The position numbers were made by a program, and so were the translations under genes. Of a DNA stretch of 26,792 nucleotides, positions 1 to 8,875 are shown in pieces (the stretch's first letter is position 1; each line of letters begins with the position of its first letter). The notes below the pieces were generated by a model that was given only the letters and a program-made list of their open reading frames with translations, was not told the DNA's origin and did no database searches. Source of the stretch: Chara braunii (lineage: Eukaryota > Streptophyta > Charophyceae > Charales > Characeae); contig BFEA01000160.1 in assembly GCA_003427395.1 (NCBI GenBank), forward strand, positions 1,766,723 to 1,793,514, given 5' to 3'.

Positions 1-294
1 AAAAACCAGGCCGCGGACTGGGCCTCATCGGCCTCAGCGGCTGAAATGCCCGCGGCCTAGGCCGCTGGTGTCACATAGTAGGCGTGAACCCCTTTGCGTC
101 GTGCAAGGCATTCGCGGGGTACCGGCCTTCGGCGGTCTGCTGGGGGGGGGGGCGCAGGGGGAATGATCCGAACGGGTACTAAAGAAGGTCGTTGTGTTCG
201 GCCGCACCTTATTTGCCGCGCGAGCCATAACGCTCCAACACGACAAACAGGTCCCCCTTGCATCGAACTCGCGAACGAGAGAGAGAGAGAGATG
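1..294. other. GC-rich flank of the truncated gypsy element
   Basis: No gene is recognised here. The stretch is GC-rich with several short palindromic GC blocks (for example around 10-70) and a run of G at 149-158. It ends in a short (GA)n tract at about 278-292, where reverse-transcriptase homology of the minus-strand element stops abruptly. The frame of the neighbouring RT stays open through this segment to position 34, but the residues it encodes no longer resemble RT. Confidence 0.5.
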
Positions 295-1230
295 GTACTC
301 GTGCGTTTTGGAAAAAACTAAAATATCATCCACATATACAATTATACAAAATTTTACCATGGGTTGGGTCAGGCGGGTTTTGTTGACAAATTTTGTTGAC
401 ATATTCATGGCTCGCTCGAACATCACAGGTGCGTTGCATATTCCCATAGGACATCTAACCCACTGCCACGTGTCCTCGAATAAGACAAAGGCCGTTTTGG
501 GCCTGTCTTCCCGTCGGACTAAGACATGGTGAAAATCGTGTCGGATATCAAACTTCGAGAAGACTCGTGCAAAACCGATGGCATCCAAAAGATCATCAAT
601 ACGAGGCAGCAGATAAACGTCCTTGGTGGTAATTGCATTTAATTTTCGATAGTTAATACAAACGCGGACTGTCCCGTTTCGTTTCGACACGAAGACCACG
701 GGAAACGACCAGGGACTTAGGGAGGGCTCTACCCATCCTAGACGCTCGAACTCCCTTAACCTCTCCAAGGCTAGTCGTCGTTCCTTTAAGGAGTAGCGGT
801 ACGGTCGGCAGGGTACCTGGGCGTGGTCCCTGCTATCAATCGTGTGGCTTATCAGGTGCGTCAGTCCTATATCGTGATCTTGTACAATGACCGCCTCGGG
901 GTAAGGCCATATTACTGCAAGGAGGCGGCGTCGATATTCGCTAGGTACATGGGCCGGCATCTGAATATCGATGCTCCCACTAGGAAGGGAGACCGTTGAT
1001 GTGACAGTCGGGACCCGGGCGGTTTCCTTTAGGGAGGCTCTGAACAAGGAATTATTGGTTTGGACCGATAGTACAGAGGCTATGAGTTGACTATCTGCCG
1101 GAGTTATCGGTTCATTTTCCGTTTCGGTTTCTCCCTCGATTTCGGCCTCGACCGAGGGTTCCACTAAAAAGGCCTGCAGGAGTTCCTTTGGACCCCATGT
1201 GTTTTCCGGGGCCCTGGGTCGAAACGCCAC
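34..1230 (-). pseudogene. pol: Ty3/gypsy reverse transcriptase domain, 3' truncated
   Basis: This is an open frame of 398 codons with clear gypsy RT motifs (residues numbered from 1230). The entry motif SPWSFPVVFVSKRNGT is near 172-186. The first catalytic Asp is D228 in SKFDIRHDFHH, PMGICNAP is at 261-268, and the active-site box YVDD is at 299-302, followed by ILVFSKT. These build the palm of an enzyme that copies element RNA into cDNA. After about residue 313 the match ends where a CT-rich repeat begins (plus-strand 278-294), so thumb, RNase H and integrase are absent. The first codon is GTG, so the frame start is only the edge of an open stretch within a polyprotein. The N-terminal 130 residues are the variable linker between protease and RT. 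Class assignment is certain; activity is very unlikely. Confidence 0.93.
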
Positions 1231-1297
1231 CCCTTCTTCCAGAAGCGTTGCGGCCTTGGCGTCGATGAGTAGGGGTCGTGGGGGCTTAAAAGACAGG

Positions 1298-2182
1298 TCA
1301 CATAGCCCCTAAGCTCAGCAAACCTCTCCGGGAGGGGTTCCTTAGGAGATACAAGGACGCAGGGGGTTCCAAGAGGTCGATTATTCGTGACACCCTTAGC
1401 AAAGGTTCCCCCCTCACGGAAAAGGAGAGGACCTGGGACCAACTATACTTACTCTGGATAATCCATGTTGACACGTGCCGCCTAAGTTGGCGGAACTGGT
1501 CTAGAGTTCGTATCAGATATCGGTCGGGTTCGTCCGAATTCTTGTTTTCCACAGCAGGTCTTACTTCGCCTATCAACACCCATCGAACCATATTAACTCT
1601 GCGAACCTCGGTGGAAATGCGAGGGGCCGGCTGTGCGCGTACATGCAAGACCATCCTCATGGGTATCATTTGGGGCTTAGGGTGGGTCGAGGTGAGGACT
1701 ATTTTCGAACTGTCAAAATGCATTCGTGCCCCTACCGCCGCCTGCCACGAGATTCCCAGAAGCACATCGTAAGCCAGCACATCCAATACGATCTCGTCAC
1801 ACAGGCAATGCACCCGCCCGACTCTTATAGGAACATCCATAATCCGTCCTTTACAATCATGAATGTTGTCTTCTGTGGCAGATACATACAATTCGTCGGG
1901 TCGGAGGGGTTGAACCTGCTTCTCTCGACCCAAACGCTTCGTCAAACTCCAAGAGATAGCTACGACCGACGATCCAGAATCCAAGATGGTGGTCGAGGGG
2001 CTTCCCCAGACTTCACAGTCACATTCGAGACTATTCCAGGTAATCGGATAAGCCCGAAGACACACCTCGGGTTTCTCTGGTGGTGGATCTACGGCGTGGA
2101 TCATTCCGACCTGGTTGGCCTCGTGAGTTCTCGAGGTGGATGGTTGAGCTTCGATATGCACCGACAGGTCATTGATTGCCAA
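1298..2182 (-). pseudogene. pol: Retropepsin-like aspartic protease region of the gypsy element
   Basis: The open frame of 294 codons contains TTILDSGSSVV near residues 64-74, the D-S/T-G catalytic loop of retroviral-type proteases, and YDVLLGISW near 138-146, the conserved second half of gypsy proteases. In the family this protease cuts Gag-Pol into mature proteins and works as a homodimer. Domain coordinates are about 1700-1985 on the plus strand. The frame starts at TTG (not a true start) and ends in a stop at 1298, upstream of the RT frame, which is in another phase. Either a frameshift has accumulated at 1230-1440 or the link used recoding; decay is more likely given the damage in gag. 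Confidence 0.85.
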
Positions 2183-2186
2183 CTTT

Positions 2187-2645
2187 TTAACCCTTCGGCC
2201 TTCTTCGAACCGGCGACAGTTCTTTAGCCTTCAAAATAATCAGCAGGTAGGGAATGGGTACTGGTATCCGCAGATTTAGACCCTTCAAGGCATCTAGTAC
2301 GTCGATTTGACCGTCCTTGTGTTTAGGACCCGGTATCATGGGGTCTTCGAATCCGGGTCTCCACGGTCCCAAGTCGCTTTCGTCAGTAACTCGCGCGGTA
2401 TGTCGGATTACGCCAATGGTTCCGGGTTCGAGCATCGCGGCCGCCAAATATTCATCGATCCCAATTTCGGCGGCCGCTAGGGCCACCATGTTAGGGTTCC
2501 CTACGTGACTGCGTCCATAATTGCTGCCACACACCCTTGTCCTACAGCGGTTGGAGCTGCTAGCGGGATCTAGGACGGGCCAGCAACCCCTACCTGCACC
2601 CGGGGTCGTGGAAAGTCCTTGGCCAAATGTCCGGGCTGATTGCAA
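2187..2645 (-). pseudogene. Gag-protease linker fragment
   Basis: A 152-codon open frame directly follows the zinc knuckle in the minus direction and runs up to the start of the protease frame. It contains no motif that I recognise. Its position and orientation make it part of the gypsy polyprotein, spanning the end of nucleocapsid and the pre-protease spacer. It could be an out-of-phase shadow in part, because the knuckle frame meets a stop soon after the CCHC-like motif. Confidence 0.4.
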
Positions 2646-2653
2646 TTATAACA
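2612..2653 (-). pseudogene. gag: Damaged nucleocapsid zinc knuckle (CCHF instead of CCHC)
   Basis: The minus-strand translation reads CYNCNQPGHLAKDF. This is the CX2CX4HX4C zinc knuckle that binds element RNA in Gag, except that the last Cys is Phe (TTT for TGT/TGC). A TGA stop sits immediately before the motif. Both changes support decay of gag. The placement between capsid and protease is canonical. Confidence 0.85.
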
Positions 2654-3065
2654 TCACATAGGCTGAGTAGCTCCAACCATAACAGGACGAGGTAGCACCG
2701 TCCCTGCGGCCGCTGCCGATGACTATCTCTGTGCCACTGCCGCCCTTTGCCTCTGCAAGCTTTGAATAAACTTTGTTAAAGGCGCCATAATCGTCACAAG
2801 TTATGCGGCTATCTCCTTCATCGGGGGTTCATCTACTTCCCATCCCACTTGCGTCTGAATGGGGCACCGGGGGGCCAAGGAGGAAGATGGGGCCGCCCTT
2901 CGGTCTGGATTCCTCTTGGCCGGTCCTAATCGGAAGCGGTCTTCAAACATCTGAGCCATAGCGGAATAGCTATAGCGTCGGACACCTAATGGGTCATCGT
3001 CGTCGGATTCCCGGTTCCGAATCCAAACCTACATCATAGTTTTCCTTTCCATACTTGATAGCGAA

Positions 3066-3569
3066 CTAAATGAGCTCAGTCAGGGTATGTTTGATTGGGT
3101 TGCATTTCTTTCGGATCTTTTTCCGCAATCGGGAGTCGGATAACCCCCAGACAAAATCGGTTCGCACCATTTTCTCATCAACCCCTGAGCGTTCAGCCAA
3201 GTAGGTAAAGCGCTCCGCGTACCTAGCCAGAGTCTCACGAGGTTGTTGCGTATATTCCTCAATTAGGCGCAAACACTACCCTGACGCGATGTGATCAAAG
3301 CGTTCGAGGAATTTTCTCTGGAAGGTAGGCCAATTGGTATAGATGGTTTTGCTCATACCATTCAAACGCGGTTCCGGCTAACCTTCCCGGAATTCATTCT
3401 TGAAGCAACTGGTCCGACCAACCCTGAGCCTTCAGGGCTGCCAGCCAGGTGCGTGGGTCCGTTTCATCTTCAGAGAAGATGGGAACTTCAGAGGGAGGAG
3501 GAACAAAGTACAGGGGATGGTCGGCCAATCCTGCATTATTATCCACTCCCTGTCCTGGTTTCACCATGG
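3066..3569 (-). pseudogene. gag: Gag capsid region with frameshift and stops
   Basis: An ATG in good context (GCCATGG) at 3567-3569 opens a segment containing DPRTWLAALKAQG, stopped by TGA at 3394-3396. Translation past that stop gives LAGTAFEWYEQN (about 3345-3381). A phase change near 3340 leads to FLERFDHIASG, a TAG near 3282, then YTQQPRETLARYAERF and DFVWGLSDSRLRKKI (3066-3272). These are the recognised stations of the gypsy capsid domain, whose role is to assemble the particle. A further TAG at 3066 ends the last piece, and weak gag-like frame continues towards the knuckle at 2653. An open extension upstream to 3726 lacks an ATG. Confidence 0.85.
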
Positions 3570-3753
3570 CGCGGGGTTGGTTTCGCCCCCGCCCCTTTGG
3601 TTGGTTGTGATTGGCGTTCGCGGGGCGGCGGTGCCTGGGCGTCAGCCTATCCGTAAGCAAAACGAAAAAGGACAAAAGGTCTGTATAAATAATAACAAAT
3701 TTCAACTGAATGGACAGCCTCCCCAAAGGAGACCTCGAAGCCGAAACAAACCA

Positions 3754-3765
3754 GCTCTGATACCA
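3754..3765 (-). promoter_or_regulatory. Primer-binding site, tRNA-iMet (plant type)
   Basis: On the minus strand the sequence reads TGGTATCAGAGC, the complement of the 3' end of plant initiator-Met tRNA, which primes minus-strand DNA synthesis in many plant Ty3/gypsy and copia elements. It lies about 185 bases before the gag ATG, as expected. The bases just upstream do not end in the usual CA, so the LTR edge may have mutated. Confidence 0.8.
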
Positions 3766-4416
3766 ACCTCACGCCCCGCGTGGTGTTCTATGCTTCGGAC
3801 GCCGATCAGAGTAGTTAGGGGCGTGATCGAGGTGGCGTGGGGGTTGAGCCACCCAGACGAAACAGGGGACTCTTGCTTCAGGCCGAGGTGCCTGGGCAAA
3901 GGCTTAAGTTGTTGTCGGGGCCGAACGACGGTGTCCTACGGGCCGACCGTCATCACCACATGAAAAAAAAGGGAAGAAAACAAAACGAGAAGGGGGGAGA
4001 GAAGAGAACCGAAGTCGTAGGGAACGAAGCTCCGTTTTCCGAGGCGCCAGGTTCACGCCGCCCTTGGAGGCGGAGCCCCGGAATCGGGTTCAGGTTTCTA
4101 TGTCTAACTCGTTGAGTCCGTGCGGACGGCACAACACGGGGCTGCCCGGGGTCGGGCAGGTCGATGGAACCCAAGTTCGAAAACGGGCAGGGAGGGTGCC
4201 CACGTTGCGGGAGAGTTCGGGGAAGCGGACTGCTCCTTCGTACCCTAGGACCAACCGTCGCCACGAGCACAAGTCCCCCTGACGACACCAGTGGCAATTA
4301 GACTATGGCCGCCATGCGGCGTGCACAACGGACCAGGGCAGCACCTTGAGGCCGGTGTAGGGCAAGATTAAGGGCGGTGAAGAAAATCGCTCAATCGGCA
4401 TGAATCCACTCCCCCC

Positions 4417-4477
4417 TAGTATGTGTCACGTCTGGGTGGGGGCACAGCACCATAGTATGTGTCACATCTGGGTGGGG
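4417..4477 (+). repeat. Two-copy 36-bp-period tandem repeat
   Basis: TAGTATGTGTCAC-G/A-TCTGGGTGGGG occurs at 4417-4441 and again at 4453-4477. The copies differ at one base. It lies in the presumed LTR/flank of the gypsy element, where repeated U3 motifs are common, but no function is claimed. Confidence 0.8.
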
Positions 4478-5399
4478 TTATAAAGATGGATTGGCTCAGT
4501 GCGCCGCAGTAGGTTCCGCATGTCTGCATCGCAGTATACACCGTCGTCATCTGCGATCGGGAAGGGCGGAAGCGTGGTGCAACGCCCTGAAACAAGGTCC
4601 GAGCTCGGGCCACGGCCCGCGCTTCCGCCCGTCGAGACAAAACCTGACTCCATACAAAACCAACGAATATTGTCGGAAAAGGATGCGTCGAACGCGATAC
4701 TGGGCACCCCGGGGTGGGCACAGAGAGGTCGGATGCTTCGCAAGGATGCGGATGACCGATCTCTGCGAAATTATCCACCTCCCCTGGGAGTCCCGACCTG
4801 CGCACGAGGAGAGAGAGAGAGACGACGGAAGGAGGGTGGTGCGTATCCCGCACACTCGCGCGGGTTAAGGGCAAATAAAAGAAAGAAGGACCGGAGCATT
4901 CATGCGCTCATGCAAGCAATCCACACTCGGTACTTCCGATGATCAGGCTCGGAGGCGCATACACACACACCTACCCATAGAGCCCTCCATGCAACATTCA
5001 ACATCCATATACTTTTATACCCGAACATGCATAACAGATTACCCCCACATTGGGACCATGCACACATCACACAGGGACAAAGCAGCAATGGAGAAAAAGC
5101 TCGTCTTAAAATACAGAATTCTCACCACTGGCCGCTCCGGGTCCAATCCCCGATCTGTCAAAACCACCGACAAGTTGCGACAACCATAGCCACAAGGCCC
5201 TGCCGCTGCCAGCGTTTGATCTCCACCACCGCTCAGTCCCTCCGACTGCCTTACCCCAAGTCTACCGCTAACTCCGCCACCCCCCGGCACTCCGCCCACC
5301 ACGGGGCACGTCGAGCCTTTCCGGTGCCGCGGGCTTCACGCATAGCTTGCTCAACTTGCAGCCGAGATCAAAGAGAGTGAGAGGAAAGGGTTGCGAGAA

Positions 5400-5405
5400 T
5401 TTATA
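5400..5405 (-). promoter_or_regulatory. Possible TATA box on the minus strand
   Basis: The minus strand reads GATATAAATTC here, pointing towards the gypsy element about 1.6 kb away. It would fit a long LTR U3 promoter, but a TATA match alone is weak evidence. Confidence 0.2.
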
Positions 5406-5964
5406 TCGTGGAAAGCGGCGGGGAGGCTGCGCGAAGCACGGGGTGTAGATGGGAAGGACAGAAGAAGGGCAGACGTTCCAGAAGGCTCGCAGGAGGCGAG
5501 TCGGATGATCTGCCTGATTGGGGTGGTCGTCCAAGTGGGGTGCGCTTCCCACTACCACCACATTGCCCCGACCAACCCAATCAGACAGCCAATCGTTCGC
5601 AGGGAAAGGAGAAAAAGGGGATCCGAGTTCGTTTAGAGGGAGATGAAGAGGCATACAGGAAGGGAATGCGCAGCAAGAAGGGAAGAGAGTGTGGGGATGC
5701 AGAACGGAAGAGCGGGTTTACGCGGCAAGCAAAATTCGAAAAACAGCCGCGCGCGGAAAAAAATCAAAATTCCTACTCCCGCCAAGTTCCAACTGCTTCT
5801 TGAATTTCTTGGTGTGGCTGCTAACCGGCCACGCGAGACCCGGATTACATTTTCTACTCCATCCCTCTTTTCAAAGAAAAGAAAGAAAGAAAAAGAAATG
5901 AAGCCCCGTTTTTCCCTATTATCTTGAATCCGTGCTTCGGGGCTTTTCGTGGGATTTTCCCTTA

Positions 5965-6858
5965 AGGGTACGGGAAGCCGCCGAGTATGGATCCTGGCTT
6001 ATCACAGGCTTGACATTCTGCCTACCAGGACACACTGAAGTTTATTTTCTAAGTCTTAGAGTGGTAGCTCTTCAAGCGCAGGAAACAGTGATGCAGGGTC
6101 ACCCATGCCTTGAGTGGCGTGGGGAGTGTTCTACGCTCGACCTGTCGTCATCCTGGGAACTCCTGCTCACATCTTCAGCACTTACATACTAACGGTAGAA
6201 TCTGGGAAACTAACACGAAGAAGGGACGAGACCTCAGCTGGGTATGTAAAGCCCTGAAGTCCTATGGGCGGCGGCGCCATCATTAGGAGATGGAGTCTCA
6301 CTGGTGGCGGTGGGAACGTTCCCCTGGCGCAGAGGGTAAAACACTTTCCCAGATATAACCACGTATGGAGACACAGTGATGTTCACTTTCTAAGAATGGA
6401 TGTTCTTCAAGAGCAGGAACAGTTGCACAGGGTCACCCATGCCTTGAGTGGTGTGGGAAGTGTCCTACGCACGACGTTGTGTCATCCTGGAAAATCCGGC
6501 TCATATCTTCCCCACTCTTATATTTGGTGGTCGCGTCTATCCACCTCTTCCTCTATTTGAATTCCTATGGGCGGCGGCGCCGTCATCAGTCTCACTGGTG
6601 GCGGTGGGAACGTTCCCCTGGCGCAGAGGGTAAAACACTTTCCCAGATATAACAACATATGGAGACACAGTGATGTTCACGTTCTAAGAGTGGCTGTTCT
6701 TCAAGAGCAGGAACAGTTGCACAGGGTCACCCATGCCTTGAGTGGTGTGGGAAGTGTCCTATGCTCGACGTTGTGTCATCCTGGAAAATCCGGCTCATAT
6801 CTTCCCCACTCTTATATTTGGTGGTCGCGTCTATCCACCTCTTCCTCTATTTGAATTC
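5965..6858 (+). repeat. Tandem repeat, three units of about 300 bp
   Basis: Units at 6261-6563 and 6564-6858 are nearly identical (303 and 295 bp; the second lacks a short segment near its start). Both begin CCTATGGGCGGCGGCGCC and end CTCTATTTGAATT. An older diverged unit covers about 5965-6190 and shares the segments around CAGGGTCACCCATGCCTTGAG. Near-identical 61-98-codon open frames in the two units arise only because the DNA is duplicated; they resemble no known protein. A short tail after 6858 (to about 7200) is AT-rich with no feature seen. Confidence 0.9.
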
Positions 6859-7209
6859 CCTTGGACTCGCTATATGTGGCCGTTCTCTTGGCTGTTTTCA
6901 TCATCCATTTTCTGTGGACAATATTAATGCACCCGGCTCCATTATCTCGTCAATATCTAAGAATTTAGCATGCACTTGGATGCAATTTTAGGGTTGATTT
7001 GTAGCTAACAACACAGCACGCACTCGGATGTAATTTGTAAATTTTCGTGAATTTCCTCGTGCATTCTCGAGATTTGCAGTTTATAGCTCATAGTTCTTTG
7101 CCACTGGTGTTTCAATTTTAGAAACATGCCGGTGTCTCCCTGAGTAGCAAGGATACTATACTGTCACAGATTTTCTTTGCAATTTTTCTTTTTTGGAGAT
7201 TACCCTAAA

Positions 7210-7238
7210 GGGACACTGGACCCGGTTTCCAGGAGCCT
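7210..7238 (+). repeat. 5' fragment of the GGGACGCTGGACCC retroposon family
   Basis: GGGACACTGGACCCGGTTTC matches the 5' end of the poly(A)-tailed family best seen at 14420-14572. The match fades after about 30 bases, so this is a short remnant. Confidence 0.6.
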
Positions 7239-7334
7239 ATTAAGCTGAGTAATGGCCTCAGCAAGTTTGTACCGGGTTGATATGTAGGGGTGTGTTCTCG
7301 TGCCCCGGTTTTTCCTCTTTTCTCGTTCAAAGTT

Positions 7335-7524
7335 TTAAGCCACCACTACGTGTCACAGACATCGGCGGCCGCCGGGAGGGTCGCTCGTCGTCTCAGAGGT
7401 CGCAATGAAACGGCGGCCACCGATGAAATATCAATGGCGGCCGCCGTTGGGCCGAACCGCCTAAATAACCGGTACAGGCTATCTTCCCAAATGGGGCACC
7501 ACTCTGAAAGGTAGCGGTGCTTTA
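7335..7524. mobile_element. Short TIR element, copy 1 (about 190 bp)
   Basis: The left end reads TTAAGCCACCACTAC and the right end is its imperfect inverse (GTAGCGGTGCTTTAA). The GC-rich interior is related to the copy at 12338-12519: both carry a GGCC-rich block, an AAACGG-GGCCA-CGATGA segment, then ATCAA-GGC-GCCGC. There is no coding capacity. This looks like a MITE, that is, a non-autonomous DNA transposon moved by a transposase elsewhere. Confidence 0.7.
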
Positions 7525-7870
7525 ACGAAAACAATCATTCATCTTATTGTATCCAAGGCTCCAACATATAATAAGTCAATGTTTAATATGGCCTTTTTTT
7601 TTTTCTTTTTTTCGGATGGACTGGGGGTGTCTGAGTTTTTTCCTGAATCGTGCACATGTCTTGCTTTTTCTCTCAAAGAGGTGAGGGGGGACAAAGTCTT
7701 GCCGGAGTGTGGTAAAGAGGATTGATGGGTGGGGTTTGAGTCTGTTTTCTGAAATTTTCTGAAGTCTGACGTAGTAACCTGTTAGGTATCTCATTTTTTT
7801 CTTAGCCAAAGCCGGGTAATGGCCCCGGCATCTCAAATTTTCATGTTATATATTCTCAGTTGTATTTCAA
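7525..7870. other. No feature seen
   Basis: The stretch has a T-rich tract at 7593-7611 and AT-rich unique-looking DNA. Small open frames have no recognisable motif. Confidence 0.5.
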
Positions 7871-7926
7871 AGGACGCTGAGCCCGGCACGTGATGCTCCC
7901 CACAAATAGATTGGAGCTTTTGTCCC

Positions 7927-7953
<27 letters not shown>
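7871..7953 (+). mobile_element. Poly(A)-tailed retroposon copy, internally deleted
   Basis: AGGACGCTGAGCCCGG at 7871 starts a diverged match to the family consensus GGGACGCTGGACCCGTTTTC. The conserved TGATGCTCCCCAC and ATTGGAGC blocks follow, then 27 A at 7927-7953. The short body (about 55 bp) with an A tail is what a truncated SINE-like insertion looks like. Confidence 0.65.
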
Positions 7954-7959
<6 letters not shown>

Positions 7960-8005
7960 CCTGAGGGTGTTGTACAGGCCAAGGACCAGACCGGCGGTGA
8001 TTGCT

Positions 8006-8247
8006 GGCAGCAGCGGCCAATGGTTCTCCTGACAGGATGGGCCACCGGCCCTACCCATACCCACGTTAACACTCCCAGTGCACCCCCTGTCGCTGTTTAC
8101 TATGGCCTACGGTCATCTTCCTTGCAACAGACTTGTTATTAACACCTAACCGCATGGCAGCAGCGGCCAATGGTTGTCCTGACAGGATGGGGCACCTACC
8201 CTACCCATACCCACGTTAACACTCCCAGCGCACCCCCTGTTGCTGTT
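8006..8247 (+). repeat. 92-bp direct repeat, two copies
   Basis: Copies at 8006-8097 and 8156-8247 start GGCAGCAGCGGCCAATGGTT and end GCACCCCCTGT-GCTGTT, with only a few substitutions between them. They are separated by 58 bases of unrelated sequence. No coding potential or inverted ends were seen. Confidence 0.9.
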
Positions 8248-8875
8248 CTTACCCACGTGGCTGAATGCTGCACATCGTCAACTGTTATGTGATATAAAAA
8301 AACACGGATATAATATGGGCCTCACTGCACTACAGTACTCTCCAAATGTGCAAAATGAAAAAGGAAAAAAAAAAAAAAAGAACACATGGAAAGATACATT
8401 GCCAACGTTTTTGTCTTTTGTGCATGTGGAGGGTAGTGCAGCGTGGCCCTATGGTGAGGAACTACACATTGAAGTGGGAAACCCCTAACATTATTATATC
8501 CACCTTATTTACCGACGTGCGACCAGTTTTTTTTTGTCGTTTTTCTTGGGCTAGGTGAACGGGTCTTTTCCATCGGACCCTCATTGGATCATCAATATTC
8601 AAAAAAGCATGACTGTGCCAGACTGTTTCATTGTCAGACTTTCACCTACTCATCCAGAGATTGAATAGTCTCTGCCCAGGATGCATTCGACTGATGGATA
8701 AGGGCTCTCCACGTGCTGCAGAGTTAGCGACCCCCTTCCTTTTTTTTTTTTTTTTTTCCATGTGAGGGCGAGAGAGAGAAGTGGCGACTGTACTCACACC
8801 ACCAAGACTTCAATCCTTTTTTTTTTTTTTTTTTTTTTTAAAACCTCAAGGATCCACCATCAGTCCTCTTACCTC
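8248..8875. other. Unassigned, with poly(T) tracts
   Basis: The stretch contains an A tract near 8365-8379, T tracts at 8743-8758 and 8819-8839 and otherwise unique DNA. T tracts this long may be reverse-oriented retroposon tails, but I could not match the adjoining sequence to the families named elsewhere in the window. Confidence 0.4.

Larger units (their letters stand above)
295..3765 (-). mobile_element. Decayed, truncated Ty3/gypsy LTR retrotransposon (PBS-gag-PR-RT)
   Basis: Read on the minus strand, this region holds in order a tRNA-iMet primer-binding site (3754-3765), gag with capsid motifs, a zinc knuckle, a retropepsin and a reverse transcriptase. This is the Ty3/gypsy order, with protease and RT before RNase H and integrase. 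RNase H and integrase are missing because homology ends at about 295, in a (GA)n tract right after the RT active site. Gag contains a frameshift and several stops, and the protease and RT lie in different frames, so the copy is not functional as it stands. The RT frame alone is uninterrupted. The 5' LTR should lie above 3766, but its outer edge was not found. Confidence 0.88.
3766..5930 (-). other. Probable 5' LTR of the gypsy element plus flank, boundary unknown
   Basis: By position this stretch should begin (at 3766) with the U5 end of the minus-strand element's 5' LTR. Supporting but weak signals are a TATAAA on the minus strand at 5400-5405 and a 25-base tandem duplication at 4417-4441 and 4453-4477 (period 36, one mismatch, core GTGTCAC). 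Short GA microsatellites occur at 4808-4823. None of the open frames resembles a known protein. No matching second LTR is in the window, so LTR length cannot be set. Confidence 0.4.

Noticed and set aside
5121-5160. tRNA-like T-arm around GGGTCCAATCCCC
   Set aside because: Only a four-base stem and no other tRNA elements nearby.
6264-6854. Two near-identical ~96-codon open frames as duplicated genes
   Set aside because: The DNA repeat itself explains the similarity, several frames stay open at once, and no protein motif is present.
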